Shown here piece by piece: positions 25,655-33,439 of a stretch of DNA of 64,000 nt (position 1 is its first letter; each line of letters begins with the position of its first letter). The notes under the pieces are model-generated. The model saw only the letters and a list, made by a program, of their open reading frames with translations. It made no database searches and was not told the DNA's origin. The translations under genes and the position numbers were made by a program. Source of the stretch: CADEDH01 sp965263455 (GTDB taxonomy: Bacteria; Actinomycetota; Acidimicrobiia; Acidimicrobiales; SZUA-35); assembly GCA_965263455.1 (NCBI GenBank), contig CBDHHN010000004.1, positions 1,240,001 through 1,304,000 on the forward strand, written 5' to 3'.

Positions 25655-26088
25655 CCACCACACCCACCCCACCCGTCACCACCGCCGCCGCCGACCCGTC
25701 GGCGGCCCTGAACCCGGAGCGGCTCCCACTCCTGGAACACTGCAGCCCTCGCCAGCGTCGGGTCGTCGCCCGACACCTGCAACTGCTCGACGCCGAGGCC
25801 GGGACGCCCGTGATCGAGGTCGGACGCCCGGTACCGGGACTGCTTGCCCTGCTCTCGGGCTCCGCCCGGGTCGTCGGCCCCCAGGGTTCGGTGGCCCTGA
25901 CCCCGGGCCGACACGTCGGCGAGGCCGAGCTCCTGCTCGACCGGCCGGCAGCCCACGCTGTCGTGACCGACACCGACTGCCGGTTCGCCGCCCTGTCGCC
26001 CCGGATGTTCCACGTCCTGGTCCGCGACGTCCCCCCGGTCGGCCGAGCGGTGATGGAGTCTCTGGCCCTGGCCACCCGGCGCCTCTGA
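25651..26088 (+). CDS. Cyclic-nucleotide-binding-like (Crp/Fnr sensor) domain protein without DNA-binding domain
   Basis: A 145-residue protein with a cNMP-binding-type beta roll: LEHCSPRQRRVVARHLQLLDAEAGTPVIEVGRPVPGLLALLSGSARVV, then GRHVGEAELLLDRPAAHAVVTDTDCRFAALSPRMFHVLV. It has no helix-turn-helix. It is coupled by ATGA overlap to the MMPL transporter, which suggests a regulatory subunit of it. The usual phosphate-binding RxA motif is present only in loose form (RPAAHAVV), so the ligand is uncertain. Confidence 0.7.
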   Translation: MTTTPTPPVTTAAADPSAALNPERLPLLEHCSPRQRRVVARHLQLLDAEAGTPVIEVGRPVPGLLALLSGSARVVGPQGSVALTPGRHVGEAELLLDRPAAHAVVTDTDCRFAALSPRMFHVLVRDVPPVGRAVMESLALATRRL

Positions 26089-26129
26089 GGCGCCACCCCG
26101 GACACCCTCGGCGGCCGGGGCGCCCTGGC

Positions 26130-26591
26130 TCAGACGCCGGTGCCCCGGGCCGAGGAGGTCCGCGGGCTGCCGTCGACGGCGGTGACCGAGCACAGGACCT
26201 CGCGGTCGCCCAACTGCTCCCAGGACTCCTCGGTGGGGAAGATGGCCGAGATGTCGAGGGTCGACTCGTCGAAGGTCGACCCCACGAAGGTCTCGAAGCG
26301 GGCCAGGCAGCCCTGGATCCACTGGTCCTCCAGCGCCTCGGGGCCGGGGTAGGGCCCGTCGTCCACCCGAAACACGTGGTAGATCTCGAACGCGTGGTCG
26401 TCGGTGCAGGCCACCAACTCCACCCGCTCCACCTCATCCGAACCGGCGGCGTTGAAGCAGTGGCCGATCTCCAGGTCGAAGGCCTCGACCTCGGTCGCGG
26501 CCACCGGCCCACCGTCGGACCCGCAGGCGGTGGAGGCGGCCAGGGCCACCGCCGCCATCATGCTCATCAGCACCCGGAGTGGTTTCCCCAC
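26130..26591 (-). CDS. Septum-formation-family lipoprotein
   Basis: A 153-residue protein. The signal peptide has a lipobox near ASTAC. The mature part follows the actinobacterial septum-formation domain pattern: VEAFDLEIGHCFN, VELVACTDDHAFEIYHVF and a late Cys in EVLCSVTAV. Function in division has been proposed for the family only. The GTG start at 26591 has TAGACC six bases upstream on the minus strand, close to the leaderless pattern. Confidence 0.75.
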   Translation of the reverse strand: MGKPLRVLMSMMAAVALAASTACGSDGGPVAATEVEAFDLEIGHCFNAAGSDEVERVELVACTDDHAFEIYHVFRVDDGPYPGPEALEDQWIQGCLARFETFVGSTFDESTLDISAIFPTEESWEQLGDREVLCSVTAVDGSPRTSSARGTGV

Positions 26592-26686
26592 AGCCCCGGT
26601 CTAGCCCCTCGGACCACGATTCGCACTGCTTCGGGCTGATCCGCTCACCCTGCGTGGTGGTCGCACCGCAGCCCGCCCCCGACGGC

Positions 26687-27325
26687 TCAGGACGGGGGCT
26701 CGCCCGTCCCGGCCCCGGCCATGGCCGAGAGCATCGGCGCCGCCAGCACGGCCACCGAGTCCAGGGTGGTGAACAGGGAATCGGCCCGGGTGTCGTCGCC
26801 CTCCAGACGGCTGAGCAACTCGATCCCGAGGAACAGGGCCGAGATGGCGTGGGCCAGGTCCTCGACCGGGATGATCTGGCCCAGCGGGGTGTCGGCCAGG
26901 CTCCGGCGCAGGGCGCCCACCAGCAGGTCGTCCCAAGGCTTGAGGATCTCGACGATGCGGGGACCGACGTCGGAGTTGGACGACCAACCGGCCACGATGG
27001 CCGTGAGCGCGGGATGGTCGTCGTCGTCCTTGGTCCGCCGCAGCTCGGTCGCCACCGCCACCAGCTCGCTCAGGTCGGAGACCTGCTCCAGCCGGTCCCG
27101 GAACCGGTTGATCCGCCGCTCGTTGGCCCGCTCCAGGGCGGCCAACAGCAGCTCCTCGACCGAGCCGAAGTGGTAGAAGACCAGGGCCTGGTTGAACCCG
27201 CCGTTGCGGGCGATGGCGCGCACGCTGGTCCCGACGAGACCCTCGGTCCCCACGGTGTGCAACGCGGCGTCGATGATCCGGTCCCGGGTCTCGAGGCCGC
27301 TCCGGCTGCTCTTGCGCTGGCCCAT
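26687..27325 (-). CDS. TetR-family transcriptional regulator
   Basis: A 212-residue protein. The N-terminal helix-turn-helix is TRDRIIDAALHTVGTEGLVGTSVRAIARNGGFNQALVFYHFGSVEELLLAAL; the ligand-binding C-terminal domain is all helical. ATG 27325 begins MGQRKSSRSGLE. It is divergent from the larE-larB-larC group with about 75 bases between, so it could control that operon or itself; no palindrome was obvious in the gap. Confidence 0.9.
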   Translation of the reverse strand: MGQRKSSRSGLETRDRIIDAALHTVGTEGLVGTSVRAIARNGGFNQALVFYHFGSVEELLLAALERANERRINRFRDRLEQVSDLSELVAVATELRRTKDDDDHPALTAIVAGWSSNSDVGPRIVEILKPWDDLLVGALRRSLADTPLGQIIPVEDLAHAISALFLGIELLSRLEGDDTRADSLFTTLDSVAVLAAPMLSAMAGAGTGEPPS

Positions 27326-27387
27326 GGAGGTCCAGTGTGCCAAGTGGTCCACCGGAGATGCGTGATCCGCCGACCACGACGGCCCGT

Positions 27388-27393
27388 TAGCCT
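27388..27393 (+). promoter_or_regulatory. -10 element (TAGCCT) of larE
   Basis: TAGCCT ends 6 bases before the GTG start of larE. Confidence 0.55.
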
Positions 27394-27399
27394 GACCTG

Positions 27400-28269
27400 G
27401 TGGCAATCCGGGTCGACCAGCAGAACCCCCCTTCGCGCCCGTCGTCCCCGGAGGACCGGATGGACGCCCTGACCGCCGTCATCGCCGACATCGGACCCCT
27501 GGTCGTGGCCTTCTCCGGCGGGGTCGACTCGGCCCTGTTGACCGTGGCCGCGGCCAAGGCCCTGCCCCCGGGCCAGGTCCTGGCCGCCACCGCCGATTCG
27601 GCCTCGCTCGGCTCGGGCGAATTGGCCACCTGCCGTCGCCTGACCGGCGCCTGGGGGGTGGAGTGGGTGGCCGTCGGCACCGAGGAACTCGACGACGAGC
27701 GGTACCTGGCCAACGACACCGACCGCTGCTACTGGTGCAAGTCGGCCCTGATGGACCAGCTGGAGCCCCTGGCCCGGGACCGGGGGGCCACCGTTGCCCT
27801 CGGGGTCAACGTCGACGATCTCGGCGACCACCGGCCCGGTCAGGAGGCGGCGGCCGAGCGGGGCGCCCGGTTCCCCCTGGTCGAGGCCGGATTCACCAAG
27901 GCCGACGTCCGGGAACTGGCCCGGGCCTGGGAGCTGGAGGTGTGGGACCGGCCGGCGATGCCCTGCCTGTCGAGTCGCATCCCCTACGGGACGCCGGTCT
28001 CGGTGCCGTTGCTGTCCCGTATCGACCGGGCCGAGGCCGCCCTGCGGGCCCTCGGCTTCAGCGACCTGCGGGTCCGTCACTACGACGACGTGGCCCGTAT
28101 CGAGCTGCCCCGGACCGAGTTGGGCCGGGCGGTGGAACTGGCCGACGAGGTGGCCGGGGCCGTGATCGGGGCCGGCTACCGCTACGCCACCCTCGACCTC
28201 GTCGGACTCCGGTCGGGCAACCTCAACCACGTCGTCGCCGGCGCTCCGACGCCGTCGACCACCCTGTGA
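27400..28269 (+). CDS. larE: ATP-dependent sacrificial sulfur transferase LarE
   Basis: A 289-residue PP-loop enzyme that sulfurises the nickel-pincer nucleotide precursor using its own cysteine. The pyrophosphatase loop is VVAFSGGVDSALL. The family motif DRCYWCK is present. The sacrificial Cys is Cys189 in PAMPCLSSRIPYG, matching Cys176 of the Lactiplantibacillus enzyme. The GTG start fits the upstream -10. It is first in an operon with larB and larC; no larA is in the window. Confidence 0.93.
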   Translation: MAIRVDQQNPPSRPSSPEDRMDALTAVIADIGPLVVAFSGGVDSALLTVAAAKALPPGQVLAATADSASLGSGELATCRRLTGAWGVEWVAVGTEELDDERYLANDTDRCYWCKSALMDQLEPLARDRGATVALGVNVDDLGDHRPGQEAAAERGARFPLVEAGFTKADVRELARAWELEVWDRPAMPCLSSRIPYGTPVSVPLLSRIDRAEAALRALGFSDLRVRHYDDVARIELPRTELGRAVELADEVAGAVIGAGYRYATLDLVGLRSGNLNHVVAGAPTPSTTL

Positions 28270-28284
28270 TCTGACTGGACGGCC

Positions 28285-28917
28285 ATGGACGCCCGCCTGG
28301 ACTTCGACCGTTCCCGCCGCCTCGACCTGCCCGAGGCCGTCTACTGCGCCCACAAGACGGTGGACCAGTGCCGCGCCATCGTCTCCCGGTTCCTGGCCGA
28401 GGGCGATGACGCCGTGATCGCAACCAGGGCCACCCCCGACCAACGGGCCGCACTGCTCGAGCTGGAACCTCAGGCCGGGTCGGACACCATCCTGACCTGG
28501 CGTCATCGGCCCGCCACCGGCCGCACCGTGGCCGTGGTGGCGGCCGGGACCTCCGATCTCCCGGTGGCCGACGAGTGTCGCCTCACCCTGGAGGCCCTGG
28601 GCCACACCACGCTGCCGTTGACCGATGTGGGCGTGGCCGGGCTCCACCGGCTGCTGGCCGTGCTGCCGGACCTGAGCGAGGCCGAGGTGGTCGTGGCCCT
28701 GGCCGGGATGGAGGGCGCACTGCCCACGGTCCTGGCCGGGCTCATCGCCCAGCCCATCATCGCCGTGCCCACCTCGGTCGGCTACGGCAGCGCCTTCGAG
28801 GGGCGGACGGCCCTCACCTCCATGCTGGCCAGCTGCGCCCCCGGGATCGCCGTGGTCGGCATCGACAACGGTTACGGAGCGGCCTGCGCCGCCCACCGGA
28901 TCGTGGGCCGCCGATGA
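28285..28917 (+). CDS. larB: Nickel pincer cofactor biosynthesis protein LarB
   Basis: A 210-residue homologue of PurE. It carboxylates and hydrolyses nicotinic acid adenine dinucleotide in the first step of nickel-pincer-nucleotide synthesis. The PurE-like core is visible as VAVVAAGTSDLPVADECRLTLEALG, VVVALAGMEGALPTVLAGLIAQPIIAVPTSVGYG and the C-terminal GIAVVGIDNGYGAA. It lies 15 bases after larE and overlaps larC as ATGA. Confidence 0.93.
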   Translation: MDARLDFDRSRRLDLPEAVYCAHKTVDQCRAIVSRFLAEGDDAVIATRATPDQRAALLELEPQAGSDTILTWRHRPATGRTVAVVAAGTSDLPVADECRLTLEALGHTTLPLTDVGVAGLHRLLAVLPDLSEAEVVVALAGMEGALPTVLAGLIAQPIIAVPTSVGYGSAFEGRTALTSMLASCAPGIAVVGIDNGYGAACAAHRIVGRR

Positions 28918-30185
28918 GCCCGGGCCGCCCCGGCGATCCGCTGCCGGGCCATCACCTGTGGCTCGACCCCTCGTTCGGGGCCGCCGGCGACATGCTGCTC
29001 GGTGCCCTGCTCGGTCTGGGGGCGCCGCTCGACGCCGTCCGGGCCGACCTCGAGACCCTCGACGTCCCCGGCTGGAGCCTGGCGCTGGAGCCGGTGAGCC
29101 GAGCCGGGATCGACGCCGTCCGGGCCGTGGTCGACACCGAGGGCGAGGACCATCCCCATCGGGCCTGGTCCACCATCGACGCCCTGCTCGCCTCGGCCGC
29201 GCTGCCCGCCCCGGTGGCCGACGGGGCCCGGCGCACGTTCGAACTGCTGGGCCGGACCGAGGCCGCCATCCACCGGGTGGAGCTGGACCAGGTCCACTTC
29301 CACGAGGTGGGCGCGGTCGACGCCATCGTCGACATCGTCGGCGTGTGGTCGGCCCGGTACCACCTCGGTCCGACCCGGGTCACGGTGGGGCCGGTGGGCC
29401 TGGGCCGTGGCCACGTGGGCGCCGCCCACGGCCGGCTCCCCACCCCGGCCCCGGCCACCGCCTCCCTGCTGCGAGGAGCACCCGTCCACAGCGTCGACAT
29501 CGAGGCCGAGACCGTGACGCCGACCGGAGCCGCCCTGCTGATCACGCTGGCCGACGACTGGGGTCCCATCCCGTCCGGGCTGCTGGGGCCCGTCTCCCGC
29601 GGAGCCGGTGGCCGCAACCCGACCACCCACCCCAACGTGGTGACCGCTATCGCCGTCGAGCCGACGGCGGCGCCGACGGTCGACGGCGGCGACCTGCGGT
29701 CGCTCGAATCGGTGGTGCTGGCCACCAACCTCGACGACGTGACACCCGAGGTGTTGGCCCACACCATCGACCGATTGTTGGCCGCCGGGGCCGACGACGC
29801 CTGGCTGGTGCCGGTGGTGATGAAGAAGAGCCGACCCGGCCACGAGCTCCGGGTCCTGGCCCGACCCGATCGGGTTGACGGGCTCCGGCGCCTGGTCCTG
29901 GCCGAGACCGGGAGCCTGGGGATCCGGACCGAGACGGTCCGCAAGCACGAGGCGCCACGCTCGGTCCACCAGGTGGAGGTGCGGGGGCACCGCATCGCGG
30001 TCAAGGTCGGACCCCACCATCGCAAGCCCGAGTTCGACGACCTCCAACGGGTGGCGCTGGCCACCGGGCTGCCCCTGAAGCAACTGGCGGCCGAGGCCCT
30101 CGCCGCCGATTCCCCCGCTCCGCATGTGACGTTTGACCACTCGTCAGGCCACAATTGTCCGGATGACGACGATGAGCAGCGTTGA
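28914..30185 (+). CDS. larC: Nickel insertion protein LarC (single full-length frame)
   Basis: A 423-residue CTP-dependent nickel insertase that completes the pincer cofactor. Motifs are LWLDPSFGAAGDMLLGALLG, VHFHEVGAVDAIVDIVG, VSRGAGGRNPTTHPNVV and TNLDDVTPEVLAHTIDRLLAAGADDAWLVPVVMKKSRPG. In some lactobacilli LarC is made from two frames by ribosomal frameshifting; here it is one continuous frame. It ends with an acidic tail (PDDDDEQR). The 3' end overlaps the marR-type gene. Confidence 0.93.
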   Translation: MSPGRPGDPLPGHHLWLDPSFGAAGDMLLGALLGLGAPLDAVRADLETLDVPGWSLALEPVSRAGIDAVRAVVDTEGEDHPHRAWSTIDALLASAALPAPVADGARRTFELLGRTEAAIHRVELDQVHFHEVGAVDAIVDIVGVWSARYHLGPTRVTVGPVGLGRGHVGAAHGRLPTPAPATASLLRGAPVHSVDIEAETVTPTGAALLITLADDWGPIPSGLLGPVSRGAGGRNPTTHPNVVTAIAVEPTAAPTVDGGDLRSLESVVLATNLDDVTPEVLAHTIDRLLAAGADDAWLVPVVMKKSRPGHELRVLARPDRVDGLRRLVLAETGSLGIRTETVRKHEAPRSVHQVEVRGHRIAVKVGPHHRKPEFDDLQRVALATGLPLKQLAAEALAADSPAPHVTFDHSSGHNCPDDDDEQR

Positions 30186-30651
30186 TGTCGAGACGCGGCG
30201 GCGGGTCGGCTACGCCTGGCGACAGATCCGGCGCGGGGCGAGTGCCATCCAGATCAAGGACCTGTTCTACGATCTCGGCGACGACACCCTGGATCTGGCC
30301 CTGGCCGATGCTCTGGTCCTGATCGCCACCCAGGGCCCCATGCGCATGGGGGTTCTGGCCGAGGCCCTGCAGGTCACCCCGGCGTCAACGACCCGCGCCG
30401 TCACCTGTCTGGCCGAGAAGGGTCTGGTCGAGCGGGTGAAGGCGGTCGACGATCATCGCTCGGTCATGGTCTCGGTCACCGAGGCCGGCCGGGAGCGATT
30501 CGAGACCATCAACGGCAAGATCCAGGCCGGGCTGACCGAGATCCTGGCCGAGTTCTCGCCCACCGAGCAGCAGAAGTTGGCCGAGTACCTGGAGCGGTTC
30601 GTCCAATCGGTCGACCGCTACGTGGACCGCCAGACCAAGCTGTCCGACTGA
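30163..30651 (+). CDS. MarR-family transcriptional regulator
   Basis: A 162-residue protein. The winged helix is ADALVLIATQGPMRMGVLAEALQVTPASTTRAVTCLAEKGLVERVKAVDDHRSVMVSVTEAGRERF, with flanking dimerisation helices. ATG 30163 or the in-frame ATG 30172 may be used; both overlap the end of larC. It closes the lar group and lies just ahead of the alcohol dehydrogenase gene, either of which it might control. Confidence 0.9.
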   Translation: MTTMSSVDVETRRRVGYAWRQIRRGASAIQIKDLFYDLGDDTLDLALADALVLIATQGPMRMGVLAEALQVTPASTTRAVTCLAEKGLVERVKAVDDHRSVMVSVTEAGRERFETINGKIQAGLTEILAEFSPTEQQKLAEYLERFVQSVDRYVDRQTKLSD

Positions 30652-30730
30652 TCCCCGACGGGCCCGGGTTCCCCGGTGGCCACCGCCGTCGTCGCCCCCT
30701 GTTCTTCCATCCAAGCCTTCGAGGAGCATC

Positions 30731-31822
30731 ATGAAAGCAGCCGTCCTGAACGCCATCCCCGGCCAGCTCGACATCGAGGACGTCGACGTCGACAGTCCCG
30801 GGCCCCGGGAGGTCCTGATCCGGACCAAGGCCGCCGGGCTCTGCCACAGCGATCTGCACTTCATGGAGGGCAAGTACCCCCACCCGTGCCCGGCCGTCCT
30901 CGGGCACGAGTCGGCCGGCGTGGTCGAAGAGGTCGGGACCGACGTTCGCTACGTCCAGCCCGGCGATCACGTCATCACCTGCCTGTCGGCCTTCTGCGGC
31001 TACTGCGAGCAGTGCATCAGCGGCCATCTGTCGCTGTGTGAGAACAAGAACACCGACCTGGTCCGCCGCCCCGGCGAGGGGGCCCGCCTGTCACGGGGCG
31101 GTGAGCCGGTCAACACCTTCCTCCACCTGTCGTCGTTCGCCGAGCAGATGCTGGTCCACGAACACGCGCTGGTGAAGATCAGCCCGGAGATGCCCCTCGA
31201 CAAGGCGGCCCTGATCGGCTGCGGGGTGACCACCGGCCTCGGCGCCGTCTTCCGCACGGCCCAGGTCGAGCCCGGCTCGACGGTGGCCGTGATCGGTTGC
31301 GGCGGCATCGGCCTGGCCGCCATCCAGGGAGCCCGGATCACCGGCGCCAACAAGATCATCGCCGTCGACATGGTGCCGTCCAAGCTGGAGCTGGCCCAGA
31401 GCCTGGGCGCCACCCACGTCGTCAACGGCTCCGAAGGCGACGCCGTGGCCCAGGTCAAGGACCTGACCGACGGTGCCGGCGTCCACTACAGCTTCGAGGC
31501 CGTCGGCCTCAAGCAGACGGCCGAGCAGTCGTTCAACATGCTCCGCAACGGGGGCCAGGCCACCGTGATCGGCATGATCCCGGTGGGGACCACGGTCGAG
31601 ATCCACGGCGTCGAGTTCCTCTACGAGAAGAAGCTGACCGGGTCCAACATGGGCTCCAACCAGTTCCGGACCGACATGCCCCGCTTCGTCGAGATGTACC
31701 TCGACGGGCGGCTGAAGCTGGACGAGATGGTGTCCAAGACCATCCGGCTCGAGGACATCAACGACGGCTTCGCCGAGATGAAGACGGGCACCGTGGCCCG
31801 CAGCGTCATCGCCTTCGACTGA
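30731..31822 (+). CDS. Zinc-dependent alcohol dehydrogenase (class III-like)
   Basis: A 363-residue medium-chain dehydrogenase. Catalytic zinc ligands are visible in GLCHSDLHFMEG and LGHESAGVVEEVG. The structural zinc site has four Cys in CGYCEQCISGHLSLC. The NAD-binding loop is VAVIGCGGIGLAAIQGA, followed by an acidic residue (AVDMVPSKL), which favours NAD over NADP. GAGGAGC seven bases upstream gives the start. The substrate is not determined; formaldehyde, alcohols and other small aldehydes are possible. Confidence 0.92.
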   Translation: MKAAVLNAIPGQLDIEDVDVDSPGPREVLIRTKAAGLCHSDLHFMEGKYPHPCPAVLGHESAGVVEEVGTDVRYVQPGDHVITCLSAFCGYCEQCISGHLSLCENKNTDLVRRPGEGARLSRGGEPVNTFLHLSSFAEQMLVHEHALVKISPEMPLDKAALIGCGVTTGLGAVFRTAQVEPGSTVAVIGCGGIGLAAIQGARITGANKIIAVDMVPSKLELAQSLGATHVVNGSEGDAVAQVKDLTDGAGVHYSFEAVGLKQTAEQSFNMLRNGGQATVIGMIPVGTTVEIHGVEFLYEKKLTGSNMGSNQFRTDMPRFVEMYLDGRLKLDEMVSKTIRLEDINDGFAEMKTGTVARSVIAFD

Positions 31823-31942
31823 GAGCCGGCCCGGACCTGGCTCGTCTTCGCTCGGTCCCAACCGCAACCAGAGGACCGGACCATCGAACCCCAACCCCCG
31901 TTCCTCGATGCCCTGGCCGCCAGCCGGCAGGTCAGGGTCCGG

Positions 31943-32368
31943 GTGGCCGGCGTCTGCATCGACGCCGGCCGCCTCCTCTGTGTGCGCGATGCCGCCACCC
32001 CGGACGGCCCCCTCGGGTTGCCGGGGGGCGGGCTCGACCACGGTCGACGGATGGAGGACCAGTTGGCCCTCGAAGTGGCCGAGGAGACGACGGTCCGCAT
32101 GGTGGCCGCCCGCTACCTGTTCGTGATCGAGAACCGGATCCCGGTGGCCGGCGGTGGGATGGCCCACCAGATCGAGCACTGCTTCGCCCTGACCCTCGAC
32201 GGCGACGACGTTCGATCCCGGGAGGACCACATCCGGTTCGAATGGGTCCGGGTGACCGACCTCGACCAGGTCGACTTTCGGCCCCGGGTGCTGCGGGACG
32301 TGATCTCGGCCGGCGAACTCGACCGACATCGCCATCTCGTCCAGCCCTTCGAGGCCCCCGGGAACTAG
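31943..32368 (+). CDS. NUDIX hydrolase with unclear start and altered NUDIX box
   Basis: A NUDIX fold (VAGVCIDAGRLLCVRD, GPLGLPGGGLDHG, then LEVAEETTVRM, HQIEHCFALTL, RFEWVRVTDLDQV). Compared with GX5EX7REUXEEXGU the first Glu is Arg and the RE pair is LE, while the EVAEE metal ligands remain, so activity is uncertain. The GTG at 31943 cuts into the first strand. The frame stays open upstream with no ATG or GTG; a rare ATC start at 31883 behind AGAGG would add 20 residues. Confidence 0.65.
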   Translation: MAGVCIDAGRLLCVRDAATPDGPLGLPGGGLDHGRRMEDQLALEVAEETTVRMVAARYLFVIENRIPVAGGGMAHQIEHCFALTLDGDDVRSREDHIRFEWVRVTDLDQVDFRPRVLRDVISAGELDRHRHLVQPFEAPGN

Positions 32369-32428
32369 AGCCGGCCACCGGCGGCGCCCGGGCCCGGCGG
32401 CGGGCCGGGGCCGTCCCGCCCCGACCCC

Positions 32429-33238
32429 TCAGCGAGTGACGGCGCCGGTGTCGGCCCGCATCTCGGCCAGCCAGGCCGCCTTGGTCGCCCGCCAGTCCTC
32501 GTCGGTGAAGTCCCGGCGCCAGTAGGCCGAGATCGAGGCGCCGTCGACGTCGAGTCCGCGGTCGACGGCCAGATGGCGTCGCACGGCCCGGACCTCACCC
32601 GCCTCACCGTGTACGAACACCCCGACCGGGCCCGGAGCGAAGTCGAGGGCGGCCACGGCGTCCACCAGCAGGTCCTCGGGGGCGTCGGCGGTCCGGCGAT
32701 GGAGCCAGGCCAGATCGAGGCCGGCCGGGCCCTCCAGGGGGAGTTCGTGGTCGGGGCCGTCGACGACGACCAGCACGACGGCCCGGGCCTGAGGCGGAAG
32801 GTGCTCGACCGAGGCGGCGATGGCGGGAAAGGCGCTCTCGTCGCCGACGAACAGGTGCCAGGCCGCCCCCGGGTCGGGGGCGTAGCCCCCGCCGGGGCCC
32901 CGGAACTGGAGCCGGTCGCCGGGTACGGCCCGCTGGGCCCACGATCCGGCGTAGCCGACGTCGCCGTGAGCCACGAAGTCGATGGTGAGCAGGTGCCGTT
33001 CGCCGTCCCACCGGCGGACGGTGAAGCGGCGCGGCCGGGGCCGGAAGGCGGCATCGGCGGCGTCGATCGTGTCCCGGTCGAACGGCGCCGTGTAGGGGGC
33101 GTCGGCCGGGAGGAACTGGGCGTTGATGTACTGGTCGGTGTAGGGGGTGGGCTCGAAGCCGGCCAGGTCGCCGCCACCGAGGACGACCCGGACCATGCTG
33201 GGGCTGAGCCGCTCCACGGTCTGAACTTCTCCGTACAT
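32429..33238 (-). CDS. Siderophore-interacting protein (FAD-dependent ferric-siderophore reductase)
   Basis: A 269-residue protein of the ViuB/SIP family, which reduces ferric siderophores in the cytosol. The FAD motif region is PRRFTVRRWDGERHLLTIDFVAHG with GYAGSWAQRAVPGDRLQFRGPGG. The NAD(P)H-domain features are WHLFVGDESAFPAIAASVEHLP, FVHGEAGEVRAVRRHL and the C-terminal YWRRDFTDEDWR. AAAGGAG at seven bases before ATG 33238 fixes the start. The upstream region is unusually AT-rich and may hold an iron-responsive site. Confidence 0.9.
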   Translation of the reverse strand: MYGEVQTVERLSPSMVRVVLGGGDLAGFEPTPYTDQYINAQFLPADAPYTAPFDRDTIDAADAAFRPRPRRFTVRRWDGERHLLTIDFVAHGDVGYAGSWAQRAVPGDRLQFRGPGGGYAPDPGAAWHLFVGDESAFPAIAASVEHLPPQARAVVLVVVDGPDHELPLEGPAGLDLAWLHRRTADAPEDLLVDAVAALDFAPGPVGVFVHGEAGEVRAVRRHLAVDRGLDVDGASISAYWRRDFTDEDWRATKAAWLAEMRADTGAVTR

Positions 33239-33303
33239 GTTGTCTCCTTTGCCCCCGGCCGGGTTGCGGGCCGAGGACGACGCTGGATGACTCCAGGGCA
33301 GAT

Positions 33304-33330
33304 GTTAAGCATACCTGATATGCAACCTCA
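33304..33330 (-). promoter_or_regulatory. Candidate promoter and possible iron box of the siderophore-interacting gene
   Basis: On the minus strand AGGTTGCATATCAGGTATGC contains TATGCT as a plausible -10. AGGTATGCTTAAC matches 10 of 15 positions of the DtxR/IdeR core AGGTTAGGCTAACCT by eye. This is weak evidence for iron control. Confidence 0.3.
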
Positions 33331-33425
33331 GGAATAGTGACCTTCAACCCCGGTCGGGGTCCGGAACTTCCCGTCCTGGGAATCGTCGCCGTCCGCCGCC
33401 CCCGACCTGGGGCCGAGGCGGTGGC

Positions 33426-33431
33426 TACGGT
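33426..33431 (+). promoter_or_regulatory. -10 element (TACGGT) of the GNAT-methyltransferase fusion
   Basis: TACGGT ends 8 bases before ATG 33440. Confidence 0.5.
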
Positions 33432-33439
33432 GGGCCGGC

